A DNA stretch of 64,000 bases, taken from contig NZ_AWFH01000001.1 of assembly GCF_000682715.1 (NCBI RefSeq), forward strand, positions 434,001 to 498,000, written 5' to 3'. The position numbers were made by a program, and so were the translations under genes. Positions 56,750 to 64,000 of the stretch are shown in pieces; within the stretch, counting starts at the first letter, position 1, and every line of letters starts with the position of its first letter. The notes under the pieces are model-generated. The model made no database searches. It worked only from the letters and a program-made list of their open reading frames with translations, and was not told the origin of the DNA. The stretch comes from Hyphomonas atlantica corrig. GTDB lineage: Bacteria > Pseudomonadota > Alphaproteobacteria > Caulobacterales > Hyphomonadaceae.

Positions 56750-56834
56750 GGGCGGGAGGGCCTTCTGCAATTTGTGCACGGGCGAAATGGCGCGCGCAGG
56801 CGCTTATGTCAATGAGGCGAGCTGACAGGTCTCT

Positions 56835-57281
56835 TCAGGAAGCGTCAGTGATCCGCTGTTCCGCCGCCTGCCGGGCCTGGGCCCGTGAAATATCGTCGAT
56901 ATACAGCAGTGACGCCACATGGCGGATATAGGCGTCCTCGATATCGCTCTTTTCCCCATCCGCCAGCGCCACCCGGTACAGCCCCTCAATGATGGAGACC
57001 CGCTCTGCCACTGGCAGCTTCTTCACATGCTTGGTGAATTGGTGAGAGCCGACAGCCTCTTCGGCCAGCGCCTCCCCTTCCGCCAGCACGGCATCGGCCT
57101 TGTCGGCGTCAAACCCGAACGCCTCCAGAAGGATTTCGGCGATCATGTCGCTTTCGATGTTCACATAGACACCATCAGACAAGGCCGCCTCGACCAACAG
57201 GGCCGCTGCCGCCACTTGCGGATCCATCGACCGTTCCGCAGGTGTTTTCTGCCGGAACAGGTTTTTCAGCGCGCTCATCAT
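56835..57281 (-). CDS. TerB family protein
   Basis: 148 residues, all-helical TerB-like fold with metal-binding Asp/Glu positions in ALLVEAALSDGVY and RVALADGEKSDIEDAYIRHVASLL. Single TerB proteins of this kind are widespread in alphaproteobacteria; a tellurite role is not implied because no other ter genes are present. Overlaps the S4 gene by 4 bases. Confidence 0.87.
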   Translation of the reverse strand: MMSALKNLFRQKTPAERSMDPQVAAAALLVEAALSDGVYVNIESDMIAEILLEAFGFDADKADAVLAEGEALAEEAVGSHQFTKHVKKLPVAERVSIIEGLYRVALADGEKSDIEDAYIRHVASLLYIDDISRAQARQAAEQRITDAS

Positions 57282-57565
57282 TCGTCCATCTCCAACGTTT
57301 GGTACAGCGCCGCTGCCTCGTCCGCGGGTCCACGCCGTGTGCCGAGGTCCAGCACTTCAACAGCCTTGATATGCCCCCCGAGGGCCATTGTGACAATATC
57401 CGCTACCGCAATGGTTGCGCCGGGCTTATTAACGCGCCGCGTCTGGCCATTCCGGGTGAGGCGAATACCGCGCTTGCGGATATGCGCGCCGGAGAGTGCG
57501 CGCGTCTTGAAAAACCGTGCCCGCCACAACCATACATCCAGGCGCAGCGTCGGCGTTTCCGTCAT
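57278..57565 (-). CDS. S4-domain RNA-binding protein (HslR/Hsp15-like)
   Basis: 95 residues. LRLDVWLWRARFFKTRALSGAHIRKRGIRLTRNG is an S4 RNA-binding domain, as in Hsp15, which rescues stalled 50S subunits. Overlaps the helicase and TerB genes by 4 bases each, so helicase-S4-TerB are translated as a coupled set. Role in the helicase context is inferred. Confidence 0.9.
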   Translation of the reverse strand: MTETPTLRLDVWLWRARFFKTRALSGAHIRKRGIRLTRNGQTRRVNKPGATIAVADIVTMALGGHIKAVEVLDLGTRRGPADEAAALYQTLEMDE

Positions 57566-60273
57566 TGGAAGGGCGTATAGGTGAAGTCGCTGCCGGTTTC
57601 AGGCGCGCCGCTTTCTGCCTTGGGCTTTGGCTTGCGCTTCTTTTTCTTGGGCTTCGGCTTTTCCTCTGGCAACAGGGCTGCCAGCGCCGCGAACGGGCTG
57701 TCCGGGTCAGGCTTGCGAGACGCCGGCGCATTGCGCGAGGGACCACGTCCGCCCCCCTGAGGCTTGCCGCCCCGCGGGCCCTTGCCGCCCTTGCCACCCG
57801 CATTCTGGTGCGGGGCGCCGCCCTGATTGCGGCCACGCTCCGGGCGACCCTCCGGCCGCGCCCGCGCCGCATAGCGCCATAGCAAGACGGCGTCGGTTTC
57901 CTTGTCCTTCTCTGCCGGGGCAAGACCAAAGCCTTTCAGCACGGCAGGCCAGTTATCGGCTGGACAGGACACAACCGAAGCCAGGTCAATCTCGATGGGG
58001 AAGGCATTCTTCCCGGCTTCCTTGCGGCGCTTGGCAATTTCCCAGCCCAGGCGCTCTGCCAGGTCCGCCCGCACGGCCCGCTTGCCGAAGCGCAGATAGC
58101 CATTCGCGGCCAGCGCCTCTTCCGGCCATGTGCCGTCAAGCGCGAAAGACCCCGCCCCTTCCGGCGCAAGCGGGAAAGGCTGGCCTTCAAACACTGCGCG
58201 CAGAATGGCGATCATGCGCTGGCCTGCGGGCTTTTGCGCATCCGGCACATGGGCCGCCACACGGCCGGCGCGAATGCCGATCCCCTTCAGGGCTTCGCGC
58301 TGTTCAGCGGTGAGCCGCAGGCCGGGATCATCCTGGCGCAGATCGACCGCCGCGCCGCTTTCCAGCACACGGAAGGCAATGCCGCGCGCCAATCCGTCCA
58401 GCGCGTCTCCCGCCTTTTCGACGGCCAGTTTCGTATGTGTGGGCAGGATGCGGGCGGTTTCCTTTGTCGCCCATTGTTCCAGCCGTTGCCGCGCGGCTTC
58501 GCGCTCTGCCGGGTCAACTTCGGCCGCGCCGATGATCTCCACGCGCGGAGACATCCAGCCAGAGCCCTTCACCAATTGGCCCACAGGCGAATTGATATGC
58601 TCCACCTGGCCTTCATCATTCAGCTTGAACGCGTCATCCGGCGCCGCCACGATCAGGCTGAGCCGCTCCACGATCAGAGGGCGAACGGCGGCCTGCGCTG
58701 CGCCGCGCACGGCCTTGCCTTCCAGTGTCCGCGCATCCAGCACAGGCTCGAATGTCAGGCCTTTGAGGCGTCCAACAACATGGCCTTCCACACGGACATC
58801 TCCTTCCGGGGTCAATTCGGTCACGAGGGCGTCTTCCTTCTTCAGGCTGGCAAGCAAAGCGGTTGTGCGCCGGTCCACAAACCGGGCTGTAAGGGCTTCG
58901 TGTAGCGCGTCTGACAGGGAGTCTTCAATCTCCCTCGTACGATCTTGCCATTTTTCGGGGTTTTCCAGCCAGTCAGGCCGGTGGGCGGCATAGGTCCATG
59001 TCCGGATATTGGCAAGCCGTTGCTGCAGCTTTGCGATGTCTCCCTGCGTTGAGGAAAGATCATCCAGCCGCCGCTCAAGCCCCGTGTCAGACAGGCGCGC
59101 ATCGGGGTCTGCCAGCGTTTCGGCAAGGCCGAGCACAAGTCGCGCATGCCCTTCCGGCCCGGCTTTGCGAAAGTCCGGCAAGCGGGCCAGATCCCACAAA
59201 CGCTTCACCCGGCGCGCCCCGGCCACATTCGGCCCGATGGCGCCATCCTCACTCATCCGCCGCAGCACCCATTCATCCAGCGCATGCGGATTGTGGATCA
59301 GGGCCGGATGACCGGACGGCTTTTCAAGGCTCAGGATCAGGCGACGCAGGCTGGAAAAGTCCAGCGCCGAATTGCGCCATTGCAGATGGTCCACCGGATC
59401 GAACCGGTGCGCCTCGATCGCTTTCCAGGTTTCTTCGTCAAAGTGCGGACAGGTCGCCGTCTCGCCAAACTCGCCATCGGTGCGAAAGCGCCCGGCCCGG
59501 CCCGCAATCTGCGCGCACTCGGCAGGTGTCAGCAGGCGATGACGCCGCCCGTCGAATTTCGAGCGCGAGGCAAACACCACCCGGTCGACATCCAGGTTGA
59601 GCCCCATGCCAATGGCGTCCGTCGCAACAATGTAATCCACCTCGCCTGACTGATACATGGCGACCTGCGCATTGCGGGTACGCGGGCTCAGCGCGCCCAT
59701 CACGATGGCGGCCCCGCCCTTCTGACGGCGGAGCAATTCACCAATCGCGTAGACTTCGTCGGTGCTGAAGGCGACAATGGCCGTCCGCTTCGGCAGTTTG
59801 GTGATCTTGCAATGGCCCGCATAGCGCAGCTCTGAAAAACGCTCGCGCGGCTCGGTCTCTGCGCCCAAATCCAGCGTGCGCAACACGCCGCGCATCGTAT
59901 CGCTGCCCAGCAACAGGGTCTCGTGAGATCCGCGCAAATTCAGGATGCGGTCTGTGAAGACATGGCCGCGATCCTGGTCTTCGGCCAGCTGGATCTCGTC
60001 AATCGCCACAAAGTCCACCCGCACATCGACCGGCATGGACTCCACGGTACAGACCCAATAGCGCGCCGTGGACGGAACAATCCGCTCCTCGCCGGTGACC
60101 AGCGCCACATGCGCCGCGCCCTTGCGCTCGACCACCCGGTCATACACCTCCCGCGCGAGCAGGCGCAGCGGCAAACCGATCATGCCGGTGCCATAGCCCG
60201 TCATCCGCTCAATGGCGTAATGCGTCTTGCCAGTATTGGTGGGGCCGAGAATGGCCTTCAGCGTGGAACTCAT
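57562..60273 (-). CDS. Suv3-like DExH RNA helicase with basic low-complexity tail
   Basis: 903 residues. Walker A GPTNTGKT is at residues 10-17, the DEIQ box at 92-95, and helicase motifs V and VI in TDAIGMGLNLDVDRVVF and QIAGRAGRF. This is the Suv3/SUPV3L1-related family common in alphaproteobacteria. The C-terminal ~120 residues are Gly/Arg/Lys-rich (GGKGGKGPRGGK, KPKPKKKKRKPK) and likely bind RNA. Start at 60273 aligns the Walker A motif; an upstream extension to 60390 lacks family similarity. Leads the coupled set with the S4 and TerB genes. Confidence 0.93.
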   Translation of the reverse strand: MSSTLKAILGPTNTGKTHYAIERMTGYGTGMIGLPLRLLAREVYDRVVERKGAAHVALVTGEERIVPSTARYWVCTVESMPVDVRVDFVAIDEIQLAEDQDRGHVFTDRILNLRGSHETLLLGSDTMRGVLRTLDLGAETEPRERFSELRYAGHCKITKLPKRTAIVAFSTDEVYAIGELLRRQKGGAAIVMGALSPRTRNAQVAMYQSGEVDYIVATDAIGMGLNLDVDRVVFASRSKFDGRRHRLLTPAECAQIAGRAGRFRTDGEFGETATCPHFDEETWKAIEAHRFDPVDHLQWRNSALDFSSLRRLILSLEKPSGHPALIHNPHALDEWVLRRMSEDGAIGPNVAGARRVKRLWDLARLPDFRKAGPEGHARLVLGLAETLADPDARLSDTGLERRLDDLSSTQGDIAKLQQRLANIRTWTYAAHRPDWLENPEKWQDRTREIEDSLSDALHEALTARFVDRRTTALLASLKKEDALVTELTPEGDVRVEGHVVGRLKGLTFEPVLDARTLEGKAVRGAAQAAVRPLIVERLSLIVAAPDDAFKLNDEGQVEHINSPVGQLVKGSGWMSPRVEIIGAAEVDPAEREAARQRLEQWATKETARILPTHTKLAVEKAGDALDGLARGIAFRVLESGAAVDLRQDDPGLRLTAEQREALKGIGIRAGRVAAHVPDAQKPAGQRMIAILRAVFEGQPFPLAPEGAGSFALDGTWPEEALAANGYLRFGKRAVRADLAERLGWEIAKRRKEAGKNAFPIEIDLASVVSCPADNWPAVLKGFGLAPAEKDKETDAVLLWRYAARARPEGRPERGRNQGGAPHQNAGGKGGKGPRGGKPQGGGRGPSRNAPASRKPDPDSPFAALAALLPEEKPKPKKKKRKPKPKAESGAPETGSDFTYTPFQ

Positions 60274-60474
60274 CGTCGCTGCGTGGCGGGCCGGTTCGCG
60301 GAAGTCAAGCGGGCGACGCCGGGCCCGACCGCAAAACGCCCGGAAATCATGCAGTTTCACGTCAACCTGATCGCGAGCTGTCACTTCCAAAAATTGTTTT
60401 TATTCCGGGATTTAAACCTTGCCGTTCATTTTCTGTTAACCTAAACATCCTCGCTCAGAAGTGGGGACAATATC

Positions 60475-61617
60475 GTGTCAGGAACCGCCGCAAACCCGGC
60501 TCTCTCATCCGTGCAGCGGTTTCATGCCCTGGACGGTATGCGCGGCATCGCAGCAATCGTTGTGATGCTGTATCACTATGTTGGCGCGTCCCAGTCCCGG
60601 CTGTTCATGAACAGCTATATCGCTGTGGACCTTTTCTTCATCCTGAGCGGCTTTGTCATCTATCACGCCTATGCCACGGCCATACTCGGCGGCATGCCGG
60701 CGGGCGTGTTTGCCAACAAGCGCATATCGCGCCTCGCTCCCACCGTGGCGGGGGGCGTGGTGCTGGGTGCCATTGCCGCGCTGATCGTGATGCTGGAAAC
60801 AGGACGGGATTTCAGTCCGTTGGACTTTGCCCTTACGCATATGGGCCATTTCGCTTTCGTGCCGGCCCTGTCCGACTATCAGATACCCGCCAGCGATTCC
60901 CTGATCCTGTTTCCATCCAATCCGCCGCTCTGGTCCATTTTCTACGAACTTGTCGCCAGCCTGGCCTTCATCTGGATTGCGCGCATTCCACGCTGGCGGC
61001 TGGTCGGTGCGGCCCTTGCCGCCTTCTCCCTCTACCTGTTCTGCTGTCTCGCCTTGTCCCGCATGACCGGAACCGCGTTGACGGCCAATGTCGGCTGGAA
61101 TCATGCGACGTTTTTCTTCGGCTTCCCCCGGGTGTTTTCCGGCTTCCTGATGGGCATCATCATCTATCGCCTGCTCAGGCGTCTGGATGACTGGATCGAG
61201 ACGCACCTGCCGCGCCTCGCCGGACCACTGCCAACGCTTGGCCTGTTCGCGGCGACGCTCTGTGTCCTGATGTGCCCCTTTTACGCCAAGGGCGTCTATC
61301 AATTCGTGGCCATCGGAATGCTCTGCCCTCTGCTGATCCTGGTGGGAGCGCGCGTCACGCCGGGGCGCAGCTGGCTGACTGCAGTTTGTGACGGCCTCGG
61401 CACACTGTCTTTCCCACTCTACTGCGTGCACGAACCCGTGCGACACATGACGAATATCCTGCTGAAACGGATCGGCCTGCCGGACAGCGCATTGGGCCTG
61501 CGCGTCACCATTACAGTAATCCTAGCCTTCCTCGCCTCGGGCATGCTGCTCTGGCTACTCGGCCAGCTACGCGCCCGCCATCGCCTCAGCTCCGGACTGA
61601 AGCCGTTTCTGGGCTGA
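60475..61617 (+). CDS. Acyltransferase 3 family membrane protein
   Basis: 380 residues with about ten membrane helices. The N-terminal FHALDGMRGIAAIVVMLYHY, with catalytic His H34, is the acyltransferase-3 motif, and FFILSGFVIYHAYA is the family's second block. It O-acylates sugars of cell-surface glycans. The start is a GTG at 60475 after GTGGGGACAATATC. Divergent from the helicase, sharing an AT-rich 201-base gap. A surface-polysaccharide link with the sugar genes at 20-32 kb is inference. Confidence 0.9.
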   Translation: MSGTAANPALSSVQRFHALDGMRGIAAIVVMLYHYVGASQSRLFMNSYIAVDLFFILSGFVIYHAYATAILGGMPAGVFANKRISRLAPTVAGGVVLGAIAALIVMLETGRDFSPLDFALTHMGHFAFVPALSDYQIPASDSLILFPSNPPLWSIFYELVASLAFIWIARIPRWRLVGAALAAFSLYLFCCLALSRMTGTALTANVGWNHATFFFGFPRVFSGFLMGIIIYRLLRRLDDWIETHLPRLAGPLPTLGLFAATLCVLMCPFYAKGVYQFVAIGMLCPLLILVGARVTPGRSWLTAVCDGLGTLSFPLYCVHEPVRHMTNILLKRIGLPDSALGLRVTITVILAFLASGMLLWLLGQLRARHRLSSGLKPFLG

Positions 61618-61696
61618 AACACAGACTGTCGGGTTATCGGTCTGGTGATATGGACATGCTCATATCCTCCCCTGCTACACAGGGCAGGAAAGCCAC

Positions 61697-62512
61697 CTAT
61701 GCCACAACTGCGATACGGGCCTCGTTCACGCTCGGCACGTCATCCTTCACGGCGTGCGGCTGGAAGTGCAGCAATTCCCAGCGGCCGTCATGATGCTCGA
61801 CAAGGGCGGTGCAGCTTTCCACCCAGTCGCCATCATTCATGTAGGTAATGCCGTCAATCTCGCGCATTTCGGCGACATGGATATGGCCACAGATCGCACC
61901 ATCGAATTCCTTGCGGCGGCAATAGTCCGCCACATGCCCCTCGAAATTGTGGATATGGTTCAGCGCGCGCTTGGTCCGCTTCTTCAGCGCCTGCGAGAGA
62001 GACCAGTACGGCATGCCGAGCCGGCGGCGGATCGCGTTCAGCTTCGTGTTCGCCCAGAGCAGGAAATTGTAGGCGTGATCGCCCAGATGCATGATCCATT
62101 TGCGGTCGGCCCGCATCATGCCGTCGAACATGTCGCCGTGTACAACGAGATAGCGCTTGCCATCCTCGCCCTCATGCACCGCGCGGTTCTTCACCTTGAT
62201 CTCACCAAAGGCCAGGCGAAACTGCAGGAAAGCCCGCAGGAACTCGTCATGATTGCCGATGATATAGGTCACATCCGTGCCACGCTTGGCGGCCGTCAGG
62301 ATACGGCGGATGACATTGGTATGCGATTGCGGCCAGTACCATTTCTTCCGCATACGCCAGCCATCAATGATGTCGCCCACCAGATAGAGCTGCTCTGACG
62401 TATGCGTCTTCATGAAGGCGCACAGCGCATCGGCCTGACACCCGGCGCTGCCGAGGTGCACATCCGAAATGAAGATCGAGCGATAATCCGGGCGTTTGTC
62501 TGGACGGGTCAT
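61697..62512 (-). CDS. LpxH-like metallophosphoesterase (UDP-2,3-diacylglucosamine diphosphatase family)
   Basis: 271 residues. The metal-binding motifs are DVH (17-19), GDIID (46-50), GNHD (86-89), H125 in VVHGDMFD and GHIH (209-212). Resembles LpxH-type enzymes of lipid A synthesis, but many alphaproteobacteria use LpxI for that step, so this may be a paralogue with another phosphoester substrate. Start at 62512 has a weak ribosome site. Convergent with the acyltransferase gene, leaving 79 bases. Confidence 0.85.
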   Translation of the reverse strand: MTRPDKRPDYRSIFISDVHLGSAGCQADALCAFMKTHTSEQLYLVGDIIDGWRMRKKWYWPQSHTNVIRRILTAAKRGTDVTYIIGNHDEFLRAFLQFRLAFGEIKVKNRAVHEGEDGKRYLVVHGDMFDGMMRADRKWIMHLGDHAYNFLLWANTKLNAIRRRLGMPYWSLSQALKKRTKRALNHIHNFEGHVADYCRRKEFDGAICGHIHVAEMREIDGITYMNDGDWVESCTALVEHHDGRWELLHFQPHAVKDDVPSVNEARIAVVA

Positions 62513-62647
62513 GGGAACGGCCCATAAGCCAGTTCGGTATGAGTTTTATGACAGCAATCCCCCTAATTTCGTCACAAAACCGCAATGAAAACAGCGATGA
62601 GCGATTAGTATGTCCTCCCCCTCCGGGAACGGAGCTATACTGCGTGC

Positions 62648-63049
62648 ATGGATCACCTGTTCGCCCCGCCCCAGAATCTGCCGCCGGAAATGGAACCCCG
62701 CCGGTTCTGGATCTGGCTGCAACTGATCCTCCTGCGCCTCCATGTGCGCATGGTGAAGGGCGCGGACGCGAATTTTCTCTATGGATTGACCCGCACCGGA
62801 CAGGTCTTCCTCGTCGAGATCGGCGACACGAAGGCCGAGCATCAGGCGGCGCTTGCCCGCAAGAAACAGCAGGACATGCTGAACTGGACGCCGTCAAAGG
62901 CTTTCACAGCAGCGCTGGACGGCGCGTCCCTCCTGTCCGCGCACCCCATCGAAGGCGGGGCCCCGGAAGCGAACGCCTTCCTTGCGCCTGTCGCGCCCGC
63001 GGCCTGCGCCCCTATTGCGGGCTGCACTCTGCCACCCCCAGACACCTGA
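62648..63049 (+). CDS. Hypothetical protein
   Basis: 133 residues. The N-terminal half has EPRRFWIWLQLILLRLHVRMVKGAD, amphipathic, and a short strand region FLYGLTRTGQVFLVEIGD. The C-terminal half is Ala/Pro-rich and probably disordered. Codon use is strongly GC-biased at the third position, as in neighbouring genes, which supports coding; the opposing frame at 62546-62842 does not. No family recognised. Confidence 0.6.
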   Translation: MDHLFAPPQNLPPEMEPRRFWIWLQLILLRLHVRMVKGADANFLYGLTRTGQVFLVEIGDTKAEHQAALARKKQQDMLNWTPSKAFTAALDGASLLSAHPIEGGAPEANAFLAPVAPAACAPIAGCTLPPPDT

Positions 63050-63121
63050 CCGGTCTCCTTACAGAAGAAAACTCGATTTCCAGAAACGAAGCGCCTTCAC
63101 GGGCGTCGCATGTGCAGCTGC

Positions 63122-64000
63122 CTACCCGGTTTTCACGCCGCCGCCACGCCGGGCGAGCCAGACCCCGCCAAGGATCAATGCGAAAGCGATCAGCGCATGC
63201 CAACTCTGGGTCTCCCGGAAAAAGATCCATCCGAGCACGGCGCTGACCACCGGAATGGCATAGCCGGTCAATGAGAGGAACGTCGCGCTGGTCCGCGCTA
63301 TCAGAAACATGTAGAGCGCCTGCGCAATCGCGGTCGGGATAACGCCAAGGCCCACAACGCCCGCCCAATGGGTCCAGTCCGCATTCACGTCGGACGGATC
63401 CACCGTGAAGACCAGAGGCCATGAAACGATCGCCGCCAGCGTGACAAAGCCGGTGGCAAAGGGAATGGCCTCGATCTTCGGCGCGCCCCGCGCCATCAAA
63501 CTGGCCGCCGCATAATTCATCGTTGCCAGGATCAACAGAAGCTGCGCCACCACGCTCGCATTGCCCAGCCCCTTCATCGCGTCCGGCCCGAACAACACCG
63601 CCACGCCCGCAAACCCGGCCAGTACGCCCACCGCCGTACCGCGCGTCATGCGCTCATCCGCAAACAGAAAGGTTGCGCCACTGACCACGAAGATCGGCAC
63701 CGCCGCCGTATAGAGCGCCGCGAGGCTGGAATTCACCGTCTCCTGCGCCGTGGTGATCAGGAAGAAGGGAAAGACAGACCCGGCCAGCCCCATGCCAATG
63801 ATGGCGATCCAGCGTGGCTTGTCCCGGAAGGATGGCAGTTTCTGCCCGCGCGCCAGCATGACGATCCACAGCAATGCCGCGCCGATGGTCAGGCGGCCCG
63901 GCAACACCCAGCCAACCGGCAGGCCTGCGTCCGGATTGCCCTTGTCAACCGCCACGCGCGTCAGGGCATAGGCCCCGGCCCAGAACAGGGTCAGCAGCGC
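63122..64000 (-). CDS. DMT superfamily EamA transporter (5' end outside window)
   Basis: 292 visible residues, open past base 64000, so the first helix is only partly present (LLTLFWAGAYALTRVAVD). About ten membrane helices in two EamA repeats are visible, with the repeat pattern at ITTAQETVNSSLAALYTAAVPIFVVSGATFLFADE and MFLIARTSATFLSLTGYAIPVVSAVLGWIFFRE. Drug/metabolite exporter of unknown substrate. A GTG at 63955 could be read as a start, but the open frame and hydrophobic sequence continue upstream. Confidence 0.92.
   Translation of the reverse strand, partial: ALLTLFWAGAYALTRVAVDKGNPDAGLPVGWVLPGRLTIGAALLWIVMLARGQKLPSFRDKPRWIAIIGMGLAGSVFPFFLITTAQETVNSSLAALYTAAVPIFVVSGATFLFADERMTRGTAVGVLAGFAGVAVLFGPDAMKGLGNASVVAQLLLILATMNYAAASLMARGAPKIEAIPFATGFVTLAAIVSWPLVFTVDPSDVNADWTHWAGVVGLGVIPTAIAQALYMFLIARTSATFLSLTGYAIPVVSAVLGWIFFRETQSWHALIAFALILGGVWLARRGGGVKTG

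Noticed and set aside
62546-62842. Minus-strand 98-codon frame opposite the hypothetical protein at 62648
   Set aside because: Base use and lack of any ribosome site favour the plus-strand frame.

Overview
The window is a dense chromosomal segment of an alphaproteobacterium, and the gene content fits the Hyphomonadaceae/Caulobacterales neighbourhood. Markers are a hemC-hemD-Mic60-HemY cluster, a DUF1674 (SDHAF4-type) protein, a Suv3-like DExH helicase beside an S4 protein, 7Fe ferredoxin and CarD, and a full ybgC-tolQRAB-pal-cpoB-tilS-ftsH block. The genus cannot be fixed without a search. I see no insertion sequence, prophage, CRISPR array or rRNA operon, so this looks like core chromosome with a few accessory loci.

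Region by region. 1-5 kb: an EnvC-like gene cut by the window edge, a small HEPN-like protein, a secreted M28 peptidase, a periplasmic redoxin, a GNAT acetyltransferase, a Bax-inhibitor-1 family membrane protein and, after the only long gene-free stretch (4373-4722), a DUF2853 protein. 5.1-8.5 kb: ThpR, then a translationally coupled pair made of a radical SAM DNA modification/repair protein and a DUF4130-UdgX fusion whose 3' end runs into an opposing tRNA-Thr(CGU). 8.6-13.1 kb: hemC, hemD, Mic60/mitofilin homologue and HemY-type TPR protein on the minus strand. 13-20 kb: DUF885 lipoprotein, acyl-CoA dehydrogenase, SDHAF4-like protein, HtpX, RsmB, glycine-zipper lipoprotein and Rpe. 20-26 kb: heparinase II/III protein overlapping a membrane nucleotide-sugar dehydratase, then PurH and an unknown lipoprotein. 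26-32 kb: PhzF protein, ThiD, transaldolase, UDP-glucose dehydrogenase, GST and phosphomannomutase. 32-39 kb: outer-membrane barrel, glutamine amidotransferase, second DUF885 peptidase and sdhCDAB. 39-49 kb: GNAT protein, then the Tol-Pal/tilS/ftsH block. 49-55 kb: lipocalin, alpha/beta hydrolase, proA-nadD-thiF operon and an acyl-CoA ligase. 55-64 kb: Sel1-like protein, CarD, helicase-S4-TerB-FdxA cluster, acyltransferase, LpxH-like phosphatase, a hypothetical protein and an EamA transporter cut by the right edge.

Functional themes are cell-envelope integrity (Tol-Pal, FtsH, HtpX, Blc lipocalin, EnvC), surface polysaccharide precursors (Ugd, PMM/PGM, the SMK-type dehydratase, heparinase-like protein, acyltransferase), respiration and heme (sdhCDAB, SDHAF4-like protein, hemCD with Mic60/HemY) and nucleic-acid maintenance (radical SAM/UdgX pair, helicase). 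The best candidate for an under-described system is the radical SAM plus DUF4130-UdgX pair at 5751-8494. Secondary leads are the HEPN-like protein, the bacterial Mic60/HemY pair, the paired DUF885 metallopeptidases and several unexplained intergenic hairpins.
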